Below are positions 37,385 to 46,364 of a stretch of 57,427 nt of DNA, piece after piece. The translations under genes and the position numbers were made by a program. Under the pieces are notes generated by a model, which worked only from the letters and a program-made list of their open reading frames with translations, ran no database searches and was not told where the DNA came from. The stretch lies in contig JAFCEJ010000001.1 in the NCBI GenBank assembly GCA_017609175.1, positions 1 to 57,427 on the forward strand. Direction: 5' to 3'. Every line of letters starts with the position of its first letter. Positions within the stretch are counted from its first letter, which is position 1. The stretch comes from Candidatus Pacearchaeota archaeon (GTDB lineage Archaea; Nanobdellota; Nanobdellia; Pacearchaeales; GW2011-AR1).

Positions 37385-39121
37385 TTATTGTCCCCAATCT
37401 TCTTTTTGTTTTTTCTTGATTTCTGCTATTTCACTTAATGTTTTTATTTCATCTGGACTTAAGAGGTCTTTATTTTTCTTGAATGTTTTGAATTGGGATT
37501 CGCTAATGTCTGAATAAAGGAAAGTTTTGTCTTTGAGTTTTCTTTCAAAATTTATTCCTGGAATTGAAATGGCGACCTCCATCCCATGTGTTGCTTGTTC
37601 AACCGGTTTGTTTTCAGATTGGATATTCTTTGTTCTCCCTACTTTTTCGTTTGTGTCATCTATTAAATTTAGGTTTGTAATTAATTTTCCTGTTTCTACT
37701 TTTACTCCAAAGATTGCAGGATTTGAATTTCTGAAAACATATTGGTGAAGGATTTTTAATTTGCAAATTGTTGCGAGTTGCATTAATCTTGCCTTTTCAA
37801 TTTCTTGTGCTTTTTCTTTTCTAAATTCTACTAAATCTTCTATTAGTTTATAAACAACATCATTTGTTAGAACTTTTATTTTTCCTTGCATTTCTTTTGC
37901 GTCTTCATCAATAGAAGTATTGAATCCTATAACGATTGCATCGAGTTCATTTATATCAAGATTTGCTTTTGCAGAGATTATATCTGATTTATTTATTGTT
38001 CCGATTCCAGCTTTTACTACAGGTATATTTTGTTGTTTTAGGAGAGTTAGTAAAGCTTCCAGACTTCCTAAGGAATCTGCTTTTACAATTATCCCTTGTT
38101 TATTTGTTTTGATGTTTTCAGAAATTTCTTTTTTGAAATCTTTTTCAATTTCTTTTTTATTATTTTTATAAATTAAGAATGGCATGCCCGGAAGAATTTC
38201 TTCTTTTGTTACTAGTTGTAATCTTAATCCTGTTGATGCCTGAACTTTGTCTTTTGGTTTGAATCTTGCACAGAGTGGTTGAATTTCCTCAAGTATTCTT
38301 ATCTTTGTAATAATGGGTTCACCAAAACTTGCGATTGCAATTTCATCGTTCTTTGAGAGTTCTCCATCATGCAGAATTGCTTCAGCATAATTGATTGCTT
38401 TTTCCTTTTTTATTTCTAAGATTATCCCTCTTGCTTCTTTGCCTAATTTTAATCTGTTTGTTAAATATTTTTGACTTAAACCACATAACATCATGATTAA
38501 TTCTTGTAAGCCTTCTTTTGTTTTTGCTGAACAAGGAATTAGGGCAATTTTTTTTGTGAAATCTGAGATATTGTAGAATAAATCTGCTTCAAATCCATGA
38601 GCATTTAATGCGCCGATTATTGTGAAAAGTTTTTCTTGGAAGTTTTGTTTTACATTTGTTGCTTGCGATTCTATGTTTTCTTTTAAGTTTTCGTTTAGTT
38701 TTCTCCATCCTGAAATATTGTCAATTTTGTTTAGTGCAATTATAAAAGGTGTTTTATTATGTTTTAGAATCTGGATAACTTCTGCTGTTTGTGGCTTGAT
38801 TCCTTCGTTGATATCTATGACAAGGATAGCTAAATCTGCGAGCGAACCCCCTCTTTTTCTTAAATTTGTAAATGCAGCATGACCTGGCGTATCTATAAAT
38901 AGAAATCCTGGGATATTTAGCTTAATTCCTGATTTTTCGATTAATGGGCAGGTTTTTTTTATTTGTTCTATTGGATACAACGTGAATGAGATTTTTTGAG
39001 TGATTCCCCCTGCTTCGCTTTCTTGAACACAGCTTTGTCTGAGACTATCCAGTATAGATGTTTTTCCGTGGTCCACATGCCCGCAGACTGTAACAATTGG
39101 CTGACGTATTTTCGTTTCCAT
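37385..39121 (-). CDS. infB: Translation initiation factor aIF5B
   Basis: RQPIVTVCGHVDHGKTSILDSLRQSCVQESEAGGITQKISFTLYP, FIDTPGHAAFTNLRKRGGSLADLAILVIDINEGIKPQT, ALNKID. Confidence 0.96.
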   Translation of the reverse strand: METKIRQPIVTVCGHVDHGKTSILDSLRQSCVQESEAGGITQKISFTLYPIEQIKKTCPLIEKSGIKLNIPGFLFIDTPGHAAFTNLRKRGGSLADLAILVIDINEGIKPQTAEVIQILKHNKTPFIIALNKIDNISGWRKLNENLKENIESQATNVKQNFQEKLFTIIGALNAHGFEADLFYNISDFTKKIALIPCSAKTKEGLQELIMMLCGLSQKYLTNRLKLGKEARGIILEIKKEKAINYAEAILHDGELSKNDEIAIASFGEPIITKIRILEEIQPLCARFKPKDKVQASTGLRLQLVTKEEILPGMPFLIYKNNKKEIEKDFKKEISENIKTNKQGIIVKADSLGSLEALLTLLKQQNIPVVKAGIGTINKSDIISAKANLDINELDAIVIGFNTSIDEDAKEMQGKIKVLTNDVVYKLIEDLVEFRKEKAQEIEKARLMQLATICKLKILHQYVFRNSNPAIFGVKVETGKLITNLNLIDDTNEKVGRTKNIQSENKPVEQATHGMEVAISIPGINFERKLKDKTFLYSDISESQFKTFKKNKDLLSPDEIKTLSEIAEIKKKQKEDWGQ

Positions 39122-39174
39122 AATATATTTTTTAGAATAGATTTGTTTTTAAAGATTGGTGTTTGAGGAGGTTT

Positions 39175-39516
39175 ATGAAAGAACAATTTAGAATTGAATA
39201 TTCTGATGATTTCCATTTTGTAGAAAGACATACCAGATTTATCTATGATGAATCAGTTGGAAGAGTAAATGAACAAATTCATGATAGTAAAGAATGGATT
39301 TATGGTGATTTTTCATATGATGGTTGCAGGACAGATTATTATTGTAATACTGTTGGGGTTTTTGCAAAAACAATTTGTGAAACAGCTGGCAGAAAAACTC
39401 CTGCAAATAGATTAACATTAGTGGCTCTTGAAGAATCTCGGCTTGAAAGAACAGCAGAATCACTTGGACTCCAATTTGATAAAAATAAGATTATTAAAGA
39501 AACCATTAAAGAATAA
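39175..39516 (+). CDS. Hypothetical protein
   Basis: ORF MKEQFRIEYSDDFHFVERHTRFIYDESVG.... Confidence 0.5.
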   Translation: MKEQFRIEYSDDFHFVERHTRFIYDESVGRVNEQIHDSKEWIYGDFSYDGCRTDYYCNTVGVFAKTICETAGRKTPANRLTLVALEESRLERTAESLGLQFDKNKIIKETIKE

Positions 39517-39560
39517 TTTTTTCTGTATTATTATATATGAAGATTTTAAAAAATATAGCA

Positions 39561-39602
39561 GGTCAAGACCGAAGTCTTAACCCAGCCCAACCGAAGTTAG
39601 GC
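39561..39602 (-). terminator. Tandem cUUCGg-capped hairpins; candidate terminator or small structured RNA
   Basis: Minus strand GCCTAAC-TTCG-GTTGGGC (7 bp) then GGTTAAGAC-TTCG-GTCTTGACC (9 bp), followed by TGCTATATTTTTT; lies between convergent genes. Confidence 0.55.
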
Positions 39603-39651
39603 AATATTATAATGGAAATTCATTATTTAAGTCTTTTGTGTCATTGGGGGA

Positions 39652-40020
39652 TTAATAATTTTCTTTTTTATTTTTAATAATTTTATTAAACATTTCTTCT
39701 GTATAAATCGTGACTAATGCCAGTTGCTCTAAATCTTTTTTGTCTTCTTGAATTAAAAAATAAAAATATCTTTCTTTTCCTCTATCTAATTTTGTTTTAA
39801 GAAACCATGTTTTATTATAACACTCTAAACTGCTTAAATCATTAACTCTTCTTAGAATACTCTTTGCTTTTTCTTTGATATTTCTATGGGTGTTTTTTGT
39901 TGGACTATATCCTTTGGCTCTTTGTTGATATTTTCGAATAAAATGATGAGTTATTTTTACCTTCTTTTCTAACATTTTTTTATGTTGAAAAATTCTTTTA
40001 AAAGGATTATAGTTTTTCAA
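39652..40020 (-). CDS. Hypothetical basic protein
   Basis: 122-aa ORF containing ITHHFIRKYQQRAKG. Confidence 0.5.
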   Translation of the reverse strand: MKNYNPFKRIFQHKKMLEKKVKITHHFIRKYQQRAKGYSPTKNTHRNIKEKAKSILRRVNDLSSLECYNKTWFLKTKLDRGKERYFYFLIQEDKKDLEQLALVTIYTEEMFNKIIKNKKENY

Positions 40021-40053
40021 AACATATAAAAAAGTAAAACGTCTGCTTTTTTT

Positions 40054-40350
40054 ATGGAAAAAACAATTGAGGAGTTAGAGAAAGATTATGATTTAGAATT
40101 AGAAAAAATTGTGAGAAAAATAAAAGAGCATAAGGCGAAATTGGTTTTATTGCAGTTTCCCGATGGTTTGAAGCCTTATGCAACAGTTATTGTTGATTAT
40201 CTTGAAGAAAAAACTAAAGATGTGGAATTCTTAATTTGGCTTGATAGCTGTTTTGGAGCTTGTGATATTCCTGTTGGGTTAGATGGGCTAAAACCAAAAA
40301 TTGATTTGATTGTGCAATTTGGGCACAATGAATTAATGCCGAGTTATTAA
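40054..40350 (+). pseudogene. Truncated diphthamide synthase (Dph2/Dph1) N-terminal domain
   Basis: YDLELEKIVRKIKEHKAKLVLLQFPDGLKPYATVIVDYLEE...FLIWLDSCFGACDIPVGLDGLKPKIDLIVQFGHNELMPSY*; the ORF stops about a third of the way through the expected fold. Confidence 0.75.
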
Positions 40351-40477
40351 TACAAAATTTAGAATTTTAGTATAATCTTCAGCGAAGAAAATTTTTAGAG
40401 CAAGAGTTAATTAAATTACCATTGAAGCGTTACAATAAATAAAAAGGTTTATAAATTGTTAAATTTCTCTATTTTTT

Positions 40478-41581
40478 ATGACAAATGAAATCCATTATGG
40501 TGTAATATCTGATGTTCATCAAGATCCAAGGGTAGTTCCGGCAACTATCGAAGTTTTGAAAAAACTAGGTGCAGAAAAACTTCTAATAAATGGAGATATC
40601 GGTAATCAACAAAGAACTCTTGAAGATAGTCAGAATTATGTTGCGTTTATTCTTGATTCTATTGGTAAAAGTGGTTTAGAGTCTTATGTTCAACCAGGAA
40701 GTCATGAAACTTTACTTGCTTTTGGTCCAGTAATTGATTATTTCGCTGATAAATATGATAATTTATTTACTATAAGCAAACCATTAAAAGTATCTGGAAA
40801 AAATCATGATTTGATTTTTTTGCCAGGGTCAGATTGGAATGCAGGTGGAGAATATCATATTGGAAATGATGAAAGAATCCCAAGCGGAAGATACATTCAA
40901 ACAGAAAAAGGTTTGATACCTTTTGATGATTTTGACCAATATATTAGTGCTATTCAGCAAGGAATTGCACAGGGTGCAATGCAATATGCTAACATGAATG
41001 ATTTAAGAAAATTAGTAAATGATCCTGATAAGAGCATCGTAATTTGTCATGTTCCAAGAAAATTTGATAGTCTTGATACTGCCGTTGATGTTGCTCACTT
41101 TTGGCAAGGAAGAGTTTACCACAGAGATTTTACAAAAGATCCTGTCAAAGATTGGACTTATACAGAACTTGATGTTATGCCAGGGAGCATACCTAAGGAA
41201 AGAATTGAATTACAAAGATCATGCAGAGCTTATTCTTTTGGAGAGAAATCTGAAGAAGAGATATTGGCAGAAGCAATTGAATTTACCAAGAAAGAAAACC
41301 TAGAAAGATGTTTATTTGTTGTTGAAATGAAAGAAAATAGAGGAAATAAAGATTTAAAATCGCTTTATCAAGAGGTAGGAATTACTAAAGCAGTAAGTGG
41401 TCATTTCCATGAAAGCGGGCATAAGGCAAATGATAATTATGGAAATCATGTTCCTGAAGGAAAATTTGTGACTGATTTATTTTGGAATTCTGGATGGTTA
41501 GATACTGGACAAACAGGAATTTTGACAGTTAGAGATGGAAAAGTTAGTTATAAAAATATTTGCCTTGAAGAATATTTATAA
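40478..41581 (+). CDS. Calcineurin-like metallophosphoesterase
   Basis: HYGVISDVHQDPRVVPATIEVLKKLGAEKLLINGDIGNQ, GSHE, CHVPRKFD, SGHFHESG. Confidence 0.85.
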   Translation: MTNEIHYGVISDVHQDPRVVPATIEVLKKLGAEKLLINGDIGNQQRTLEDSQNYVAFILDSIGKSGLESYVQPGSHETLLAFGPVIDYFADKYDNLFTISKPLKVSGKNHDLIFLPGSDWNAGGEYHIGNDERIPSGRYIQTEKGLIPFDDFDQYISAIQQGIAQGAMQYANMNDLRKLVNDPDKSIVICHVPRKFDSLDTAVDVAHFWQGRVYHRDFTKDPVKDWTYTELDVMPGSIPKERIELQRSCRAYSFGEKSEEEILAEAIEFTKKENLERCLFVVEMKENRGNKDLKSLYQEVGITKAVSGHFHESGHKANDNYGNHVPEGKFVTDLFWNSGWLDTGQTGILTVRDGKVSYKNICLEEYL

Positions 41582-41624
41582 TCAAAATCTTCTCATTTAT
41601 TTAATGAACTTATTAGATTTATGA

Positions 41625-42335
41625 TTACAGCCAACCCATTAACAGACTTAATCCTACTAAGAATAATAACAATCCTGCAATGAGGTGAAGATATCTAATG
41701 TTTCGTTCTTTCCACCCCGAAACTTCTTCAACTTTTGCAAATCCTCTGTAAACTAAAAATACAATAATTAACATAGGAATAATGAATAAAATATTATAAT
41801 AAAGCAACCAAGGTAATGCACCGACTAAACCTTTTTGAAATAATAATCCTGATGCTACTATATATGGTCCTATTGTACAGGGTAATAAGAAAAGAGTAAC
41901 GAAGATTCCTATCACAAATGCACCTTTTGGCGAGGTAATTTTTTTTATAAGCTGTTTCATTCGTGGTCTTAAGGGCATCGGCATTTCTGTAAAAATACCC
42001 CCTGGTTTATATATGAAATAATCTTTAATATTTAATGCTCCAATAATCATGGCAAAAATCGCTAATCCATTATATAAATAATATGCAAAAGAACTCTCCC
42101 TTATTGCGTCGTCGAGTGTTTTGAAAAATTGCATTATTATAACCCCATAAAAAAGATATCCAACATAAACCGCTGCTATAAAAGATAGGCCCCCATAAAG
42201 AACTCTTTTTTTCTTTTCAGGATTTTGAATTAAGATGGTTATTAAAACGATTGACAAAACAGCGATTGCACAGGGGTTTACTGAATCTGCCAAAGCAAGT
42301 GCAGTTATTCTTGTAAAACTTAATGCATCATTCAT
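41625..42335 (-). CDS. CcdA/DsbD-like membrane protein (thiol redox transporter)
   Basis: ALADSVNPCAIAVLSIVLITIL; LFLLPCTIGPYIVASGLL; six or so TM segments. Confidence 0.85.
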   Translation of the reverse strand: MNDALSFTRITALALADSVNPCAIAVLSIVLITILIQNPEKKKRVLYGGLSFIAAVYVGYLFYGVIIMQFFKTLDDAIRESSFAYYLYNGLAIFAMIIGALNIKDYFIYKPGGIFTEMPMPLRPRMKQLIKKITSPKGAFVIGIFVTLFLLPCTIGPYIVASGLLFQKGLVGALPWLLYYNILFIIPMLIIVFLVYRGFAKVEEVSGWKERNIRYLHLIAGLLLFLVGLSLLMGWL

Positions 42336-42336
42336 T

Positions 42337-42708
42337 TTATTTTTTTGTTTCCTCCTTCAACGGACAACCTGTTAATTCGCTTAATTCTTTTAAAGTTTTA
42401 TATCCGATATATTTGTTATAATCAATAATCCATGTTGGCGTTGCTCTTATTTTGTTTTTTACAAAACATTCATTATAATTTTCTTCTTCTGCGCAATTAA
42501 CAATTTTTAAATATTTATAGCTTTCTCCAAATAAGTCTTCTTGTTTTTTGCATGCAAAACATCCTGTTTGCATATATAATATTGCTTTTTCTGAAACGCA
42601 TTTTGCAAACTCATCGTTTGGATTTGTTTCATTTTTGCTTAAAGCATAATAAGATATTGCAATTACTCCTAAAACTATTATTATTGTTATCCGAAATCCT
42701 TTATTCAT
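42337..42708 (-). CDS. Membrane-anchored thioredoxin-fold protein
   Basis: N-terminal TM; AILYMQTGCFACKKQEDLFGESYKYLKIVNC...KIRATPTWIID; TAAAATG junction to the CcdA-like gene. Confidence 0.82.
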   Translation of the reverse strand: MNKGFRITIIIVLGVIAISYYALSKNETNPNDEFAKCVSEKAILYMQTGCFACKKQEDLFGESYKYLKIVNCAEEENYNECFVKNKIRATPTWIIDYNKYIGYKTLKELSELTGCPLKEETKK

Positions 42709-42780
42709 TTTAAGAGCCTCTCGTTTTTAGAATAAATATAAATAGAAAATGTTTTTTTAAATCTTTTGGGGAAACTGATT

Positions 42781-43068
42781 TCAGTAATCGTCAAGCCCTT
42801 GTTGGTCGACAGATTCTTCTTTTGGTTCTTGTGAGGCTTGTTCTTCTTCAATTTCTTTCATGTCTTCTTCGGTGATTGAATTTATCATTTCCTTGAATTT
42901 AGGAAAATCTTGAGCAAGAATTCTCACACCTTGTTTTGTGAATCCAGTGTATCTATCAGTTGTTATAAATTCTCTTATTGTCAATCCTTTTCGTCCACCA
43001 AAGTCATCTACCCTGATTATGATATCACTTGTATCATTTTTCTTTATTTTCCCAATGTCTTTTTCCAT
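42781..43068 (-). CDS. PC4/Sub1-like transcriptional coactivator (ssDNA-binding)
   Basis: DIIIRVDDFGGRKGLTIREFITTDRYTGFTKQGVRILAQDFPKFKEMI, with acidic C-terminus. Confidence 0.75.
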   Translation of the reverse strand: MEKDIGKIKKNDTSDIIIRVDDFGGRKGLTIREFITTDRYTGFTKQGVRILAQDFPKFKEMINSITEEDMKEIEEEQASQEPKEESVDQQGLDDY

Positions 43069-43151
43069 TATCAAAATTAATAAAATGGTTATTTAAATGT
43101 TTGTATGGTTGATACAGATATATTTATAAGATATATTTAATCTTGCAATTT

Positions 43152-43700
43152 ATGAATTTGATTGATATTATTGAAACTAGTTTTGAGAATGTGATGCAAC
43201 AATATATAGAAGACAATGGTTCAAAAAATGATTGTTGGGAAGTAAGAAACTTGGAAAGAGCAAATGATAAATTTGGGAAATGGATTATGGCAAAGATAAA
43301 ATCTTCTGAGATTGGAGAAATTGTTTTGCCATATTATTCTTATGGGGGCATACCAATAACCCCCAAAGAAGGAGCATTTCTTTCAGATGCTTATGATAAT
43401 TTTAAAAAAAATAAAGAAAGATTTAGATTAGGAAATAAACAGTTTTGTGATAGAATTGATGCTCAAAAGAGATTGATTTCCTTAAGTGGTATTCGAAGTA
43501 TTTTTCTTAGTCAAGAACCTCTTTTTATTGGAGATTCTTATTCTGGGCTTGAAAAATATAAAAATAAAATTACCCACCTAGATGGTTTTCATAGACTTAT
43601 GGCTTTAATGGATATGGAACAAAAACCAGAGTTTATCCAGAGCTATATAGCAGTTTATTCAACATTTCTAGATTCCCTCAATTATGGAAATCCATTCTGA
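43152..43700 (+). CDS. Hypothetical protein with ParB/DGQHR-like motif
   Basis: ITHLDGFHRLMALMDMEQKPEFIQSYIAVY near the C-terminus. Confidence 0.55.
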   Translation: MNLIDIIETSFENVMQQYIEDNGSKNDCWEVRNLERANDKFGKWIMAKIKSSEIGEIVLPYYSYGGIPITPKEGAFLSDAYDNFKKNKERFRLGNKQFCDRIDAQKRLISLSGIRSIFLSQEPLFIGDSYSGLEKYKNKITHLDGFHRLMALMDMEQKPEFIQSYIAVYSTFLDSLNYGNPF

Positions 43701-44639
43701 TTTGAATTTTTCTGGATTGTGAAATTCTCTAAAATAATCTAACGCTTCTTTTGAATATTTTGTTCTATCATTTGTTATTAGCATATATTTTGCTAACCAT
43801 TCATTTATATTATTAATATCTGCTACAAAATTTGGTATAATTTCTTTAATATCATATCCATATCCGACAGCAGTTGTAAGGATAGGACACCCACAAGCCA
43901 TTGCTTCAAGTGTTATTAGGCTTCCTCCTTCAAACCGGGTAGGTTGTAATAAAAGTTGTGATTGATTATATTCTTTATTGAGCTTTTTATTATCTTTTAG
44001 TCCCATATACTGTATGTTTGGAGATTCTATTTTTTTATCACTAAATAATTTTATTTTTATCCCTGCTTCTGCTAATTTTTCTAAAATATCAAAACCCTTT
44101 TCATAGTATCTTCCTCTTATTGGCGCAATAGCTAAATCCGATACATTGGAATTTTTGGGATAAAAGATTTTAGTATCTACCGAATTATTAATTATTTTAT
44201 CAACATGGATTCCGATATCTTTTAATCCTTGTGTCGCAAATCTAGAAACCGTAACGACATATTTTCCTTTTGCAGAAATTTTTTGCATTTTGGCTTTTTC
44301 TAATCTATTTTTAGTAACTTCTTCTGGGACTAAATTTTCAACTGCTTTAGCATAACCATAATAATTTCCATGAAAAACATTTATAGCTTTTGGATGGTCT
44401 ACGGCATATCCCATTTCTCCATTACATAAGACTACATCATAATTATTCTTTTTGTGGAGATAGTTGAAATATTCTCCAATAGCTTCTTCTAAATTCTTTT
44501 GGGGTTTTTTGGGCAAAGACTCTTCCCCGATTATTGTAACTCTATGTTTTCTTTCGCGCAAAATTTTAGAGATGTCTCTAGTAAAAATTTGAACCCCCCC
44601 TACCGAGTTAATCTTATTTGTAACAATTGCTATTTTCAT
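43668..44639 (-). CDS. Glycosyltransferase, GT-B fold (GT4-like)
   Basis: MKIAIVTNKINSVGGVQIFTRDISKILRERKHRVTIIGE; LLLQPTRFEGGSLITLEAMACGCPILTTAVGYG. Confidence 0.9.
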   Translation of the reverse strand: MKIAIVTNKINSVGGVQIFTRDISKILRERKHRVTIIGEESLPKKPQKNLEEAIGEYFNYLHKKNNYDVVLCNGEMGYAVDHPKAINVFHGNYYGYAKAVENLVPEEVTKNRLEKAKMQKISAKGKYVVTVSRFATQGLKDIGIHVDKIINNSVDTKIFYPKNSNVSDLAIAPIRGRYYEKGFDILEKLAEAGIKIKLFSDKKIESPNIQYMGLKDNKKLNKEYNQSQLLLQPTRFEGGSLITLEAMACGCPILTTAVGYGYDIKEIIPNFVADINNINEWLAKYMLITNDRTKYSKEALDYFREFHNPEKFKSEWISIIEGI

Positions 44640-45808
44640 TTTAATTCAGAGATTAATTTATTTCCCTCATTTATTGCTTCTCTAAAGATTTCTTTTCTTT
44701 TTCTAGGATCTTTTATTTTAGCGTCAATGCCCGATACACTTAATTCATTCTTTAAGACAAAATTGAGATATATTTTTTTAATATATCTTTTAATAGCAGT
44801 TCTATCCCCCCCCATAAGTGTAACATAATCGCTTATTATCCTATCAAAAAACCATTCCTCAATACCAACCCTATTCCCGGTATTAACTCTTGGTATATTG
44901 CTTTGTTCTATTAAAAATTCTAGTCCCATAGATTTTTCTTTTTTGGCTATATTTCCTTGTGCCCCATACTTCAAATGGACACAATGAAATTTGGGGTCTG
45001 GTGTGAAAAACATCTTATATCCCTTGTTTGTTAATTTTAAAGCAACATTTGTTTCTTCTCGATATCCATTCCTCCAAGTGAAGAATTCTGGAAAGCCCCC
45101 AATTTCTTTAAACATCTCTTTTTTGATTAAGAAAACTCCTGCTAAGTTTTTTATTTGAATTGGTTTTAAGATTTTTAATTCTTGATTTAGGAAATTATCC
45201 TTAAGGCTTTCTATATATTCTATTGGAAACCCGTCATAATTTCCTGTCATAATCCCTTTTTTTAAATCCAATATACCAATATCATTTAGATTGACCAGAT
45301 TAGGTATTGTTTTTCTATGATATACTGGCAAATGTAATGCTGCAACATTTTCGTCTAACTGATTTAAGGTATAGTTTGCTCCAAAAAGCATATATCTACT
45401 AAAAACACAATCGTCATCTAAAAACATAATCAAGTTATTTTTACTCTCTCGGACTCCAATGTTTCTGCTTATTGATGAACCGAGATTTTGCGAATTTCTT
45501 AAATAAACTATTGGAATGTCTGATTTATCTGAAAAATCACTAACTATTTCTTCTGTATAATCTGTTGAAGCATCATCCACTATTATGATTTCATCTAATC
45601 CGCTATGTTTTTGTGTTAATAATGATTCAAGGCACCACCCTAATGGATTAGAATCTTGTTCTGCTGGGTGAGGAGCTCGGTTATAGGTAGGTATGACAAC
45701 ACTAATTTTTGATAAATTAAATTGCCCATTAATAGAAAAATTATCTAGATATGATGGATTAAAATAGTTCCTTTTTAAGATTTCCCTATATTTCTCATTA
45801 TCTATCAT
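44636..45808 (-). CDS. Glycosyltransferase family 2
   Basis: ISVVIPTYNRAP...EIIIVDDASTDYTEEIV...NLGSSISRNIGVRESKNNLIMFLDDDC. Confidence 0.92.
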   Translation of the reverse strand: MIDNEKYREILKRNYFNPSYLDNFSINGQFNLSKISVVIPTYNRAPHPAEQDSNPLGWCLESLLTQKHSGLDEIIIVDDASTDYTEEIVSDFSDKSDIPIVYLRNSQNLGSSISRNIGVRESKNNLIMFLDDDCVFSRYMLFGANYTLNQLDENVAALHLPVYHRKTIPNLVNLNDIGILDLKKGIMTGNYDGFPIEYIESLKDNFLNQELKILKPIQIKNLAGVFLIKKEMFKEIGGFPEFFTWRNGYREETNVALKLTNKGYKMFFTPDPKFHCVHLKYGAQGNIAKKEKSMGLEFLIEQSNIPRVNTGNRVGIEEWFFDRIISDYVTLMGGDRTAIKRYIKKIYLNFVLKNELSVSGIDAKIKDPRKRKEIFREAINEGNKLISELK

Positions 45809-45965
45809 TTTTTATATGCGAATTTTTAATTTATTTATAAATATTGTGTATTTATTATTGAATTACAAAAATTAGAACTAAAAATAGGCATTTCTTTATA
45901 TATTTTTCTCTAATTTAGTGGATATTTTAAGGAAATCTGAGAAATTTTAATATTGAAAGAATTGT

Positions 45966-46274
45966 TTAATCTTTCATTTCGATTTTAATATTTACACTTT
46001 TTGGAATTTTAAGACGCATAATGTGGTGAAGAACTTTTTCATTTGCAGGTAAATCTATTAATCTTTTATGGATTCGCATTTCATATCTGTCGAACGTGGC
46101 AGTACCATCACCACAAGGAGATTTTCTTGTTGTAATCTTGAGTTTTTTAGTGGGGAGGGGGACTGGACCGCTGATTGCTATTCCTGCTTTTTTGGCAATT
46201 TCTTTGATAGAATCACAGATATTATTGAGCATTTCTATATCAACACTGTTTAATTTTACTCTAACTTTTGGCAT
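45966..46274 (-). CDS. rpsJ: Ribosomal protein S10 (uS10)
   Basis: MPKVRVKLNSVDIEMLNNICDSIKEIAKKAGIAISGPVPLPTKKLKITTRKSPCGDGTATFDRYEMRIHKRLIDL. Confidence 0.96.
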   Translation of the reverse strand: MPKVRVKLNSVDIEMLNNICDSIKEIAKKAGIAISGPVPLPTKKLKITTRKSPCGDGTATFDRYEMRIHKRLIDLPANEKVLHHIMRLKIPKSVNIKIEMKD

Positions 46275-46364
46275 TGTAATATCAATAGAAAAAATCGGTT
46301 TAAAAAGTTTTTTAATGAAAGATTTTTATACTATATCTCATTAATATTTTTATTAAAAAGAGGA

